Shown: in pieces, positions 1 to 12,627 of the stretch
Layout: each line of letters starts with the position of its first letter
How positions within the stretch are numbered: position 1 is the stretch's first letter
Assembly (NCBI RefSeq): GCF_023101765.2
Contig: NC_064234.1
Location: forward strand, 7,006,001 to 7,070,000
Direction: 5' to 3'
Length of the DNA stretch: 64,000 nucleotides
Origin: Spodoptera frugiperda
Taxonomy: Eukaryota > Arthropoda > Insecta > Lepidoptera > Noctuidae
Made by a program: the position numbers and the translations under genes
Notes under the pieces: model-generated
Told to the model about the DNA's origin: nothing
The model's database searches: none
What the model saw: the letters and a program-made list of their open reading frames with translations, nothing else

Positions 1-3000
1 TAAAGGAGTCTATTGTAATAATGTAAAATCGATCAGCGAAGCGCACCCAGCGATGACAAATTAGCTAATGCACTAGACGTGAGAGCACGCTAATGACAAA
101 GAACAGCGAACGCACGGTGGGCTTACATGACGCGCCCGTCGTGATTCGCATTTAAAACTATTTCACGTAACTTTAATACAATATCTAGTTTGTATAAACT
201 GCACTGATAAGTTTCCGTTGGAATTTCAAGCTATAGTGTACTCGTTTCTCTCGAGGAGCCAACGCTAAATGCAATTTTTCAGAAATTAGATTTGGATGCC
301 ACAGACGTATTACCGTTTGGAAACCTTATTTCATATGCGAACAACATACATGCTACATTTAACATTTGTCATTGAAATATATAATAGTTCAGCTGTTTTG
401 TTTTAGTAAAATTTGCTAAAATTTTGAAAGAACATTGAAAATAAATCACTACCTGATAAGGATATTTTTTAAGGAATAAGAAAAATCTGACGGCAATCTT
501 CTTAAATTGCCATAGTAAATTTTATACTACCGCGAGTAATCACCACTAATCTAAGAGTGGAAGAACATATTTTTTACCGTTTCGTTTAGTAGGCGAATAG
601 AAAAAGAAAGGCAATCTTGCCAGTAAACAATTCATAAGCCGCAGTTTCCGAATATACTTATAAATAAAAGTGTTTACTATCTTTGGGAGAATCGGGTACG
701 ATTAGTGAACCGATCGTGCAGAGTCAGTGAGAACGCGAAGGCATGTAGGCCCGTTCTAGATACCCTTGAACCTAAAGTGGCAGCTCTCGGCCGCGTTGCC
801 AATGACCCCGCACGCAGGCGCCCGCGCCGCGCCGCGACCAGCTCGCTCGCTAATTGTTATGTAACAGAGAAAAGTTACGTGCATCGTCCGCTACGCATTC
901 AAATATTCGGTATATGCCAATTTTACGTCGTTGTACTTGAAGAACACTTAATTGGCTTCCAAAATCCCCGCGCCGCTGATATTGGGATACACAAACAGGT
1001 TCGGGGAACGCGAATGCCGCTTCTTGCCAATCCCGAAGGGAAGGTAAAGTCACTGAACTTGCACGTCGCATGCTACATCTCGTTCCTTACTTCATAGTTC
1101 TTATGATTGTAAAATATCTTTGTTATTATAAAGGCAGACGAGAATTTGCAAAAGCGAGTAAAACACCTTTGATCTCTTTTCGATTTATGGCCCATGCATT
1201 ATGAGTTTTGCTCCGAAGAAATACTTTCCTTTTAGAAAATAATTTCAATGAGTATCTGATATGTCTTGCTTTATTATTTGTTACTTTAATGGATATTAGA
1301 GTTTTAAAGGACTGTCGATAATAGAAAACGAGTCTGTACATTATTTCGCGCAAGATAAGATTTGTTAAAATTTTATTCATAAACAAGTCAGTAGATAAAA
1401 GAATGATAAAATATGGACACACGTAGATAAACTTACATAAACAAAAGTACACAGTCGAAAATTATTATAGGACCCATAGAATTTATACAGGTTCCTACAA
1501 CTGGAACCTCAATGTTAGAAGTGTTGTAGCCATGATTATTGAGGGTGCTTGAGGTCCATCCAGATATAAACATAATCTTAAAATTATTCCGTACAGCAAT
1601 CATGCGATTCATATGTAGTTAAGTTACGCTGGGTTCTTATGTCTAGAAACGGGTCGTTTTATTGCCAATCGTAACATTAATTAAGAAATTCCAAGCTTGA
1701 TGCTCTGAAAAGACTAAAAGCAATTTAAGTAGAAATCGCTTTGAAATGATTAAAGGCTATCAAGGTGATACGAGACTAGTAGTTTTAACCAATAACGGTA
1801 AACTTAATCTAAGTTTTCAGGAATAATGTTCAAAACAGTCTGTCTTTGCCAATATTCAGTGACATTTGGCCCAGACTATAGAAAAATATGGAAGTTAAAC
1901 AAAAGTAATTCTGCTTCGAATAGCTACTCACGAAAATTGTTGAGAAACAGTAATTTGTCTAGCTATGCGTCCAGAACTACCGTTAGTGAAGTAAGTGAAG
2001 GAGCAATCCATAACACGAGTACTTATTATTTGATGGGTACCTGCAGAGTAATTATATGCATGCTGGTCAAAACACGTGTGTACCATAAATCCAAATAAAG
2101 CACTCAATTCGAAGGTGTACGTAGCGATGCGGCTCCACTTATATGTACGGACGTAAGAGTGATGTTGTTAAAACATTTTTCTTTTCGTTTATACGTTGGG
2201 CAAGAGACAGCGCCAACGCCGCGGGCTTTTGTGCTAGAATTTTGATTGATATTTTTTGTCAGCTAACTCGGCCACAATAAGATGACAGCGGTAACAAGAG
2301 GAGTGCGAAATGGACTCAGAGACGTCGTAACTGAAAGTATCAAGGTTAGGCGCTGGCGGGGCGACCGAAACTCGGCTAACAGTAACAGTACACCCACGCA
2401 AAAACTGAGCACCCAGCGCGTCTTACACCGACTAGCACCTTTGTGATCCACCTATTCGATTTAATGACACGGAAATAGTGAATGGACCGCCGAACAACTA
2501 CATGTCTCGACTCAATGATAAGGATTTCATTAGCACAACGCACGAACTAACGTATCGGACACATGTAGATCTGTGCTTATTTTTTCTTCATAATTTTGAG
2601 AGAGTCGGTCGTGATTGAAAACGAACGACTTACCAATGAATTGCCGAGCTTTTCAATTACACGATGGCCAAAATCCAATTAGCATGTTGGTCATCAAATT
2701 ACTCAAACAATTACGACCACTTTCGTTTCTACAGAGCGGCTGGCGGCTGCGGCGGCGGCGCTGCCGGGAGTGGCTTCGCTGGCGACTGCTTGTGTTGAGA
2801 CCGCTTTCTTGGCCCCATTCTTGACCATGAGTCGGAAGGCACCGTGTTCTCATAGTCGACAAAACGATGTATCTATGTCGATTGCTTGTAGGCGGCCTTG
2901 AGCGGCAACCATTAATTTGTGTGCAGAGCCGCCAGCGGGATACCGTTAGGGCGAGCGCCTGAATCTTATGCCCACTCACCGACATCAACAGATACACTAG

Positions 3001-4398
3001 TGAACTTAAAACTAGACGTTCGTTAATCATAATTATACATATGAAATAATATTTTAACTTATATGTATTGCTAACTTTCGTAGATATTCATCATAATGCG
3101 ACATTGTGGACAATAAATTAATATAATATTGATTATTTTCATTTGTGGTTTTTCTCAGTAAGTAATTTTGAAGCTAAAAAGAAACCATGCATTTATGGAT
3201 TCGGTTTAGTGGGTTCATTGCTTCTAAGATATATTTTAATGACGCATAAGACCCACTACTTACGATGCGAGTGCAAACATTGATCAATTCGAGAGACTCA
3301 ACGAGCATATTTGATTTTCACACGCGAAATTCTCCTCAGTATACGTAGTGACTAAGCAGGGATCTGTCTATAGTGTCCAAATTAAAATAAAAAGACTTAA
3401 AATGTTAGAACCTACTTCAGAATTAGAATTATATTCTTATTTATTACCTTCAAAATTATCTGAACCATTGACTTCAGGAAACAATAATCATAGCCAGTGT
3501 GAGTATGATCACGTTTTTATAAGAAATCAGTATTCTGTAATATACCTAATCATTACATTTATTGCAGTGTTTCCAGAAGCTATGAAATGAATCCAGTGGT
3601 GGTGATCAGTAAGCTAATTTGGTGGTGATGACCGAGAGATAAGTGTACACGTACCGAACTATCTAAAGTGGGCAAGGCAGCGTTCCACGATCACGGCGCG
3701 TCGCCGCCGCGAGCCTCGCGCCGGTGTGATCAGAATTTGTTTATGTGGCCTGGGAATAGCTCAGCCAGATAGTGCTCTCATTCGGTCACGGAAAATCCTT
3801 AGCGTTTTTAAGCGGAACGCTTTGCAACTACGAATGAAGCTGTGCATTTTAAAAACCGTCGACTACGGTTTACATGCGAATAAAATTACACCATTATAAA
3901 ATTCTGCAAAACCAGCGAATAGCAACAGCGGGACATTTTTTTATGCATAGAAATAGAAATTTGTTTCACTATAAACATACTCTTAAGCAATACTTTTTGA
4001 TAGTTTCAAAGCAGCTAACACTTTATCTATTTATATTGGCAGTGGTTTGACCTGGATAGCTTTACTATGCTCCTAACGAACCTAGACTCACTCTATTACA
4101 ATTGTCTGAATGTCTACAATGCATGCTAAAAAACTTGCACAAAAGATATCAAAAAGTTGAAAGGCGATCTAGCGGTTGAACTCCAAACTTATTAATCAGC
4201 CGCAACAATGTCAACCAATGTGTGTTTATCTTTTTGGGGTGTGTATTAAGAGAAAGTATTTGCATGAGAGCTTAAATGTATGTTGTCTGTCGGAGGAAAA
4301 ATTTTGTAGGTTCTCGTGGAAAGGAACAGATTTTGGTAGGTCAGTCAATAAACCAATTGTATAAGCTATTATGTAAGAAATGCAGGTATATATTGGGG

Positions 4399-4520
4399 GT
4401 ACGCGACGGCCACGTGGACGTAGCGACGGCGGCGGGCGGCGGGCGCGGGCGGGCGGCGCCGGGCGCTGCGAGTGGTGCGTGCGACACGACGTGACCGTGC
4501 GCCCGCCACCGCCGACGTGA
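4399..4520. other. GC-rich islet
   Basis: CpG-dense block with GGCGGGCGGCGGGCGCGGGC-type runs in an AT-rich setting. Possible unmethylated regulatory island or unrecognised non-coding exon. Short frames on both strands cross it without a recognisable protein. Confidence 0.3.
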
Positions 4521-5992
4521 GACCATTGTTGCCTTTAATAGATAATTAGTTAGGTGCCGTTACTTAACACGATCCGATCGCCACCGTCGGCCCACATCGC
4601 TAGATTGCCACTAACTGCAGTGCACTTCACGCCACCAACAATTTAAAGCGATACTTCAGAAGTAGATCACACTACATGTTACTAGGCCTCCGTCTACAAC
4701 AGTTTTGGAAACTTACTCCACCTGATATAATGTTAGTTAGCATACAGATGTGCATGTTTGTGACTTAATGTTTAATTTCAGTAAACATGTCATTGCTTCA
4801 GGAGTTAGTTTAACCAGAAATGGGTCAAGAAAATACGTTTTTCCTTTAGTTCCTCTCTCTCTCTCTTTCTGGTCTTTGTTTGTCGCAAGTAAGCACAATG
4901 AAAAGCAGTAAAATTTTTCGTAGAATTCGTACAATACTCACTATACAAGTATATACATTGTATACCTAGCAAAAGCGTTAAAAGTATAACTCAATGACCT
5001 CTTTATACAAACAAAAAACAGGACTTTGCGTTTACTGCTCTATCTTAAGTTAGCACGTGAGAGACTCTAGCACATTGCGTTTCCCATACAAAACTCGCTG
5101 AATAATAAGTATATTTAATTACTTTACATTTATCTTTTTGTGGATCTACTGACATTTGTAATTTTTCGTAAATCTAAATTTTATGTAGAGTAATGAAAGT
5201 ATGTACGTGAAAATTTTGCGTAAGATGATAGTTTTACTTTTTTTATGTTAGGTCTTTTCAAAGGTCACGAAATGGGGTCGACAATGGCTGGCGTCGTCGT
5301 CGCCCCAGAAAACGTTACTGAAACGATGTAGTCGTGTACCTAAGGTTGGTTCAGCCTTAAATAAGACAAGAACATTACTCATTTATAAAGCTTCGCCTTT
5401 GCATTGTCATATTAAAAAAGTAGCGTTATATTTTTAAGCGCCAGTAGTAAGTGTTATTGTTTTTGCATTCACTAGTTGGCGCCACTGGCGATTTAGGCTA
5501 CTGAAGTAGATTGGTTCATTGGTGGCGTGCTACCCACACAGGGTGCTGGGTTGGATTAGTTCAAAATTATTATAAGATTTTACAACTTCTAAAATGGTCA
5601 GTAATAATACAGCGTATTTTATAGCGCTACGTTTAGTTATAGTTTCTCCTCTTATAACAATGAGATTAATGACTGGTGAAAAGTGGGTGTACTGTAAATT
5701 GGTGAAACTGATAAAGTCTGCCTCTGAGTTCAAGGAAAAGATGTTAAATAAGAATTATGATCAGTGGGCTGTAGCTTAGTCCTGTTCAGTAAGGGATTCC
5801 ATCTCAGTTAATTACTGGATAGTACCCGACAGGTTTAATTCTTCATAATAACCACAATTATGAATATTGCGTAATAAATAATAATAGTTATTAATAAATG
5901 TACGATTTAATTACCATAATGATGCACTACAGCAGCAGAAAATATTTAAATAAACTATTAATTAACTCGTCATATTAGTCCGTTTTATTAAT

Positions 5993-6145
5993 AGTGCCAC
6001 TGCCAAGTGCAAGGTTTTGAGTTCGGTCCTTATCGGGCGAATTTTTATTATATTAAGTTTTCTTTTTAAGAATTCCCAGTAACATGTGCATCTGAGTCTG
6101 GGATTATAACAGAACAGGTGCAATACGCCCTATCCAGTTGAGATC
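5993..6145 (+). mobile_element. Decayed tRNA-derived SINE-like element
   Basis: A B-box-like GAGTTCGGTCC follows a short CACTGCCAAGTGC stretch and precedes TTATCGGGCGAA. About 50 bases later comes TCTGAGTCTGGGATTATAAC and a CGCCCTATCC segment. This order matches lepidopteran SINEs with a tRNA-like head and a conserved tail. It is too diverged to define ends. Confidence 0.4.
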
Positions 6146-9100
6146 AGCAATTTTTCGAGAACCCATCGAAGATATTCAAGTTCTAATTAAAACGAAATGA
6201 TGAAATTCATAAACATATTTGTTTAGTATATGGAGCCAGAAATTAATAAACTCGCTCAGGAGGTTAAACTTTAAATATTTGACGTTAAGCCCCATATTAA
6301 GCATTCAATTTTCGACCTAATCGAGTTGAATATTGGAAATACTAAATATATTGATGAATATTCATGAATCTTCGATTAAATAATAACCAAGTTAAGAACA
6401 CTTTAAGGTCGAGTTTAGGTTTCAGTACTAAATCGTTCACTAGCATTGTCTGTATTTGCAATGCAATTCACTTAAGCAGCGAGTAATCACAGACTGAATC
6501 GAAACTAATTTGAGTGTTTCTACATTCTCACGAAACTTTAAAGTAGTAACGGTATAAATTTATTTAAGTACGAACTAAGAACACATTAGAAAAACATGGC
6601 GGACACGGGACGGAAGTAAATACTTCGTGTATGCGTCGGTTCGAGATGATCCTATGTACTGTGTAGTGTATTAATGTTACAGTATAAAAACTTAGCGGAC
6701 CAACATAAACTGGCTGATAGAAACGTATCTATAGATCGCGAGGACCCAGGTTTTGATTATCAGGTCTAGTTTACTAGTTTTAATTCAGAACTAACGTTGT
6801 CCCTAACAGTTTTGAGTCTGATAGGGATATTATCAAATAGTGCTATAATAATCTGAATCTGTTTCCCTGTTTATCTTCCTAATCATAAACAACGATAATT
6901 TCATAAATGAATTTGGAAAAACCTATATGCATTTTCCAATTCTGTTCGCGCTACTACGCTTAGGCACGAAGATTTGGGTCACAACATAGCATATCCTCAA
7001 ATGATATCGTTTTATAATCTCAATGGTTAGGTACTTATTTCTTATAGTCTCATTACAGCATCAGTACTGGTCCGCTGTTATTATTTCGTTACAAGTTTTT
7101 ATAATGTTCTCTGATACACTGTTGCATAGGTGCCTACACGAGATCGACACCACTTATACGTATAAAAACAAGCAATCAGAGTTGTATGAAAACCACAGAT
7201 GCGATTAGATTAGTGTACTGCAATAACAAACGTTATTTATAGTGATTAGCTATATCCATTTGAGTCACTTTCGATAAAATGCGGCAGAGCTTCCAGTTTC
7301 CACCTTCAGAAACCAAAGAAAAATGATTATTCATCAATTGGAATTATTACTTTTTTTTATAAACAGGTAAGTAGCTATTAGACGAACCTTCGCATTTTAT
7401 GATATCACCATCATACTGGTTATGGATGTTCAATCACCGTAAACGTCTCTAATGAAAGGAAGGTCGGTACGAATGAAGATAAACAATATCGTACGGGTGG
7501 AATCTTTATTCATATTTGCAACGACAAGTTAATTTACGATAAGTTACGCATTCAAGGCGAGGAAGGGCAGGAGATAAATTGTCATCACATTACGCCAGCC
7601 TGCAACGACCCGATGTGATACAGGCATAATCATAATCATAGATTAAATAATATCTAGAGATACTCTGAGCCGGATGTGAAGCACAACATTTGCATTTTAC
7701 AGCCAGATATCATGTGCGATTCCAGGGATCGTACCAGTCCATACGTACGTGATGCGATAAACTTTACTGCTCCAATACAACTGATTCAAAGGATGTCTTT
7801 AGCAAAACAAAAATAAAACTCAATCCACTGGCCTTCAGCGACACTGACAACTTGTTTGATAACTTGTAACTTCATAATCGTTGTTATTGTATCTCCTTAC
7901 TTCTTATTCCAATTAGGACATCAACTCATAACAGTTACTCAGAATAATTATTTCACATTAAATATTTCGATGTTTCACGCCTGAGGTGTTTGAGACGAGA
8001 TCTGTCAAATTATATGCAAGATACATACAACATAACGTGCATACATGCGTAGATTTAGTAAATAACAATTAGAGGTTACTTATTTGACTTTCCGTGCATT
8101 GCTTGGGGTTTTTCTCATACACGAGAGGAATCTTTTAGTCCTGGTAATTTTGGTATTTCCATAATTAATGTAATAAAAAACCTACGTGGCAGGCATACGT
8201 GATTATGAATAATGCGATGCTAAGTCATTTCGCTAACAGCCTAGCTGGGGCCAATAAACAAAATCTGCGGAGCAGGTCATGAACACTTAGTGGATGAGTC
8301 ACAATACAAGGAAGATCAGCAGGCAATGCCGTCATCTGCGGCCGCGCCGCTGCCGCTGCCGTCGATACTCACGTTTCAACGTTTACGTCGAATATAAATT
8401 CATTAATTATATTTTTATTATCAACACTTAGCATTGGCGCAGGCTCGGATTTGATTAATCAGTTTTCCACACCCAATTTATCATTATTTTGAAGGTTTAT
8501 CGTGTATTTATATAATTATTATTAATGTTTGAGTCTGTCTAATTAGCTGGAACGGTGTGAAATTCACTCGTTTTAATTCTAGGAAGGACGAGCAGTTTGC
8601 CCATATGGTGTTTGTAATATGTAAGCTCTATTAATAAAAGTATTTCATAGAAGGTGCGCGTGCGATGCGGCGCGGTACCTCTGCAGCGTGTTCTGATGTC
8701 ATGGTTGATTTATTTTTGGGCCCTAGACGGTCCCAGGCATTTCTCGCTATTGTTCGTGCGTGACACAAATCTGTACAGCTCTAAGAATCGTTTTAATATA
8801 AACATTTTAGTAATGACAGGGAATAGGTATTAGCGTTTTGTATATAATTTTATTTTATACAAAACATTTCCTGCAACTAAAGTGCGCAATTATTTTTTGT
8901 TGCTTGTATCAAGTTTTCTCGCTAGCGCCTCACGCAGAGTGCAAACGTGATAATTTAAGGAATACTTATGGGTATTACGTATTACGAGTTCTCTCTTTGA
9001 ACGAACCGTAATATTTTAGCAATTTCTTGGTTTATTAGACGTTATTTTCCGAGTTGGTCGTGTTCTTGTTTGCGCTGTTCACTAGCGCGTTCACTCGCTG

Positions 9101-9281
9101 CCTACCCCATTTGCTACATCATTGTTTTGGACGTCTGTTTCCGTTGTTTCATTCGTTATTTATGCTCCAAGTTTTGATCACTTGATTAGGGAAGTTAGAT
9201 GTTTCTGTAGAAACACACGTTTAACGAAATAATCTTGCGAGTTCTGGCTGGCTTCCGTACAATGGACAACTTTATGAGATA

Positions 9282-9665
9282 CTAGCTTCCGCCCGCGACT
9301 CCGTCCGCGTGGATGTCGGTCTTCGCGTGGATGTTTTATTTCTCCATTTTGAGTAACTCTAACAATGACATCTTATAAATATCTATTGGAGCCAAATACG
9401 GCTAGGCCCATAATAATTTAGGATATCCCTCTACTGCTGTTAAGCTTGCGTTCTGTAGTATAAAAGTGAAAAATTAAGATTTTTTTCTACATATTTTCCA
9501 GGATAAAAAGTATCTTATTTTATGCCCAGGATAATAAGGTATAATTATACCAAGTTTAATCGAAATCGAACCGTTAGTTTTCACGTGATGCCTGAACATA
9601 GAGATAGACAGAAAGACAAAAAAAAATTAATCACATATTCCGGTTTAGTATCGATCTATAATTAA
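9282..9665 (-). mobile_element. Helitron-like element, minus strand, with intact 3' hairpin and CTAG
   Basis: On the minus strand the 3' end reads CGCGGACGGAGTCGCGGGCG, then GAAGCTAG, with T as the next base. That is a GC hairpin followed by CTAG next to T, as expected of Helitrons. The body has a short tract of AGACA-type repeats near 9606-9621. The 5' end is not sharply defined and is placed near 9665. Confidence 0.5.
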
Positions 9666-10019
9666 TAAAAGTACCTACGCCTTTACCTACTTAATAGAAA
9701 CTAAGCGTAATTCATGTATATATTTGGTGTTTCTGTACCGATTTCTATGATTATTTTTTTTAATTTAATAGGTAATAATGTTAACATTTTTTAATTAGGG
9801 ATGAATGAGTGTCATAAACGTAAGAATAGGTAGACAAATATAATCAGAAAGCTTCGAACTGCTAAGCTATCGGGAGTTATACGTGTTATTGTGAGTCAAC
9901 CATAAAAGATAGACATTTGCTGTCGTGGAATATTTTTTAAACAATTTTAAGGAGAACATTTCCGTCATACATGATTTCTGTGTAACTTTAACCATTAAGG
10001 CTGCACACGCGACGGAAGC

Positions 10020-10190
10020 TTCAAAAATGGAGTAAGTTCTTCGGTTTTCCCAACATTTCCCTTCACTGCTCTGCTCCTATTGATCGTAGCGTGATGAAAA
10101 GTGTACTATAACCTGCCCAGGAGTATGAAGAACAATTGTACCAAGTTTCGTTGAAATCTGTCGAGTAGTTTTTGTTTCTATAAAGAACAT

Positions 10191-10243
<53 letters not shown>

Positions 10244-10360
10244 AATTTTTCTGATTGCATTTTTGGCGTCAGTATCGATTACTAATCACCCACTGATAGT
10301 TATTTTGGAAATATATTTCATGTACAGAATTGACCTCTCTACAGATTTATTATAAGTATA
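10020..10360 (-). mobile_element. Helitron-like fragment with CAGA microsatellite
   Basis: On the minus strand it starts with TATACTTATAATAAATCTG, a common 5' end of lepidopteran Helitron-like repeats, directly after the 3' hairpin of the larger element. It includes the (CAGA) tract at 10191-10241 and the segment GTAGCGTGATG (10087-10097) shared with other copies in the window. Its 3' hairpin is missing, so the left boundary is uncertain. Confidence 0.45.
10191..10241. repeat. (CAGA)n microsatellite, 51 bp
   Basis: About 12.5 uninterrupted ACAG units inside a Helitron-like element. It produces a spurious Cys/Leu/Ser/Val-repeat reading frame on the minus strand. Confidence 0.95.
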
Positions 10361-11474
10361 GCTTTTGCCCGCGACTTCGTTCGCGTGGAATAGTGACTTC
10401 CGGCAAATTTTTGGTTTTAACCACATAGTTCCCGATCTCGCGGGATCTCTTCAAAAATGAGATGTGGAAGATATTCCAGGGAACTCTTCAAAAATCAACA
10501 TAATGAGCTCTGCGTTTGAATTTAATAGATGTATACTCACTTAGGGCATTGAAAAAATAGTTTAAAAACAAACTTAAACTAACTTAAAACTAAAGAAAGC
10601 TACGAATTACGAATTTATAACAATTAAAAAAGAAACTATATTACAACCTATCCTCTCTATGCTATAATAACCAAGCTTAAACTAAATAATTTAAAAGAAA
10701 CGACTTAAATCTAATCTAATTAATTTATAAATTAGACTTACAATTTTATTAAAAAAACTAACTACAGTAACTACTAATAATCGATATCAAACTAAACCTA
10801 CGTTAAATAGTTTAACCAAAAAACCAGGAAAACCCAACAAATAAACTTATTAAATTGACAAATACAACGAAACCAATTTAGAATATACGAAACAGCAGGA
10901 CCACTACAGACAAATAATCATACGACTGATAATACACTTTTTCTACGATAGTACCGAAGCGCTCGGCCGATACCCAACCAAATGAATGTAACGAAACCAT
11001 AGCGCGATCTATTTCTATTTTTATTTTTTGATTTTTGAAATAAAACTATCCTATGTCCTTTCTAAGGTTCTAAACTATATCTGTACCGGTAAACTATGGC
11101 AACTTTACCAGACCCTTGGCAACTTTACCATACTATAGGTATTCGGTATAAACTCATTTATCTAAAAATCTACCCACTAGAATTCTGTTTTGTAATAGTA
11201 GTATTTTTTAGACTTTAAAAGGAAATATTTACTATATTTTGCGTAGACGTAAGACTGCTATTATGCCAGTACTGGCCGTCACAATGTATGCGTGAAAATG
11301 TGCTAAAAGTTAGTAGTTCCTAAATTGTACTCACAGAGCCTAAATTATTTGTCACAGGTGAGTGAAATTTTGATCTTGTATGTATAATATAGTTGGGATT
11401 ACTGTTGTAATGTCAGCAATTGCTTTTTCTTTAATTTATTGATAAATAATCGCTTCGGTAATGTTGACACAGGT

Positions 11475-11516
11475 TAGGTAAAGTTGCCACGGCCTGCTTT
11501 GTGGCAACTTTACCTA
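11475..11516. repeat. Perfect 16-bp inverted repeat built from the element's 12-mer
   Basis: Arms 11475-11490 (TAGGTAAAGTTGCCAC) and 11501-11516 (its exact reverse complement) flank a 10-base loop (GGCCTGCTTT). Each arm contains one copy of the recurrent 12-mer, so the site pairs two of the presumed binding sequences head to head. Confidence 0.8.
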
Positions 11517-11659
11517 CAGTTAGGGTTGGCAATAAATGTTTTTTTCTTGTTTGTGTGTATGTAACCATTTTCGAATACCTAAATTTCCCAGCATGATAGT
11601 GAATATCCTGGATTATAAGTTATAATGTATTTAATAATACCTTTTGTTTTAGAGCCAAA

Positions 11660-11767
11660 ATGGCTCACATGAAACAAAACCGCAGAATACTCGGAGTTAG
11701 ACAATATAAAAAGTATACGAAAGTAATTTTAAAATTAGCTATGGAGATAGTGAAGTTAAAAAATTAA
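11660..11767 (+). pseudogene. Relic of a transposase N-terminal region (possible HTH_psq)
   Basis: A 35-codon frame inside the TIR element runs from an ATG at 11660 to a TAA at 11765. The segment RILGVRQYKKYTKVILKLAM resembles the start of psq-type helix-turn-helix domains of pogo/Tigger/jerky-like transposases, where a basic Y-K-x-Y-T stretch precedes an amphipathic helix. The frame stops in an A-rich run soon after the first helix, so the catalytic DDE domain is gone. The similarity is from memory of the family and is short. Confidence 0.4.
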
Positions 11768-12588
11768 AAAGTCAAAAGATTAAACATTATTTTGTAGCCT
11801 TTTTTTACAATTTTAAACATAAATACTTAAAATTTTAGAACTTAATTTAGTTTAAAAGGGAACAATATTTATGTCAGATATTTATGCTTTTTTTTTACTT
11901 TAGGTTTAAGGTTTATAATTTTTTTTTAAATATACATGTCATAAAAAAAATTCTCATTTTTTGACAACCCCGAGCGTAACAAATTATTTGTATGTAAATT
12001 ACGATGAAACCCGTGGCAACTTTCCCGAACGTCTGTGTAGCCGTTATCTTTATAGATTTCCTCATATTGTTTGCATTATAATACGAAGAGGTCCTAGATG
12101 AAGCCCTCTGTACCTCAACAACTCTTTAATATGCAATACACGATGAATACGGCGCGTAGGTAAAGTTGCCAAAAATTTGGTATCTTTACCCATGTTGTTT
12201 TTTCTTTACTACGGCTAAAGTAAGCGTTTGTATATAATGACGATTACGGTAAAGTGAGCCAGATAGACTACAATTCTAAATATATAGTTTTGGTTTCTAT
12301 GCGTCTTATGGTTAAAAATATATTTCGATTTTTGTTCCAAAATATGGTAAAGTTGCCATGTTTTACGGTACCAAATTTCAACCAAATCCGTCAAATAGTG
12401 GCGGAGATTAATGGTATAAGCATAGAATAGTGTTCGACGTGATTCTTTAATTTGACATAACTTTTTTATTTATGAACCGATTGACATGAAACAAACACTA
12501 AATGTAAATTTAAGCATCCCACAATATATTCGTGAAAACCGCATCCAACTCGGATCAGCCGTTTCTGAGATTAGCGCGCACAGACGAA

Positions 12589-12627
12589 CAGACAAACAGA
12601 CAAACAGACAAACAGACAAACAGACAA
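12589..12627. repeat. CAGACAAA microsatellite
   Basis: About five 8-bp units inside Helitron-like copy 1, with diverged CAGACGAA units just before. Confidence 0.9.

Larger units (their letters stand above)
1..9281. other. Non-coding stretch left of the Helitron cluster
   Basis: No gene is supported here. The stretch is AT-rich with GC-rich islets at about 785-850, 3692-3726, 4399-4520, 8330-8372 and 8655-8690, a (CT)7 run at 4853-4866 and the SINE-like fragment near 6.0 kb. Short open frames, including the 130-codon one at 705-1097, show no domain, repeat or signal sequence that I recognise. Confidence 0.6.
11086..12368. mobile_element. 1.28 kb terminal-inverted-repeat element (pogo/Tc1-mariner-like, decayed) inserted in a Helitron
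   Basis: Both ends are defined by comparison with the uninterrupted relative at 40063-41850, which reads straight from CTGTACC into AAATTTCAACC. Here those bases are separated by 1283 bp and the junction bases TA (or up to GTACC) are duplicated. The termini are imperfect inverted repeats: CCGGTAAACTATGGCAACTT at the left and CCGTAAAACATGGCAACTTT read inward from the right. A 12-mer, GGCAACTTTACC, occurs six times exactly and once with one mismatch, in inward orientation at the two ends. A TA target site plus a psq-like relic inside would fit the pogo branch of Tc1/mariner, but a 5-bp GTACC duplication cannot be excluded from the sequence. Confidence 0.75.

Noticed and set aside
705..1097. 130-codon open frame near the left edge
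   Set aside because: It crosses a GC-rich islet where stops are rare. The protein has no recognisable motif, and an overlapping frame on the other strand looks equally random.
2653..3030. 125-codon minus-strand frame with an Arg/Ser-rich stretch
   Set aside because: The Arg/Ser run comes from a GC-rich repeat-like patch (GGCGGCTGCGGCGGCGGCGC). No domain, splice context or neighbouring exons were found.
3750..3830. tRNA A-box-like GAATAGCTCAGCCAGATAG
   Set aside because: No B box (GGTTCGANTCC) follows at the right distance and no acceptor stem can be folded. At most a SINE scrap.
10063..10260. Minus-strand frame with Cys-Leu-Ser-Val repeats
   Set aside because: It is the translation of the (CAGA)n microsatellite within a Helitron-like element.
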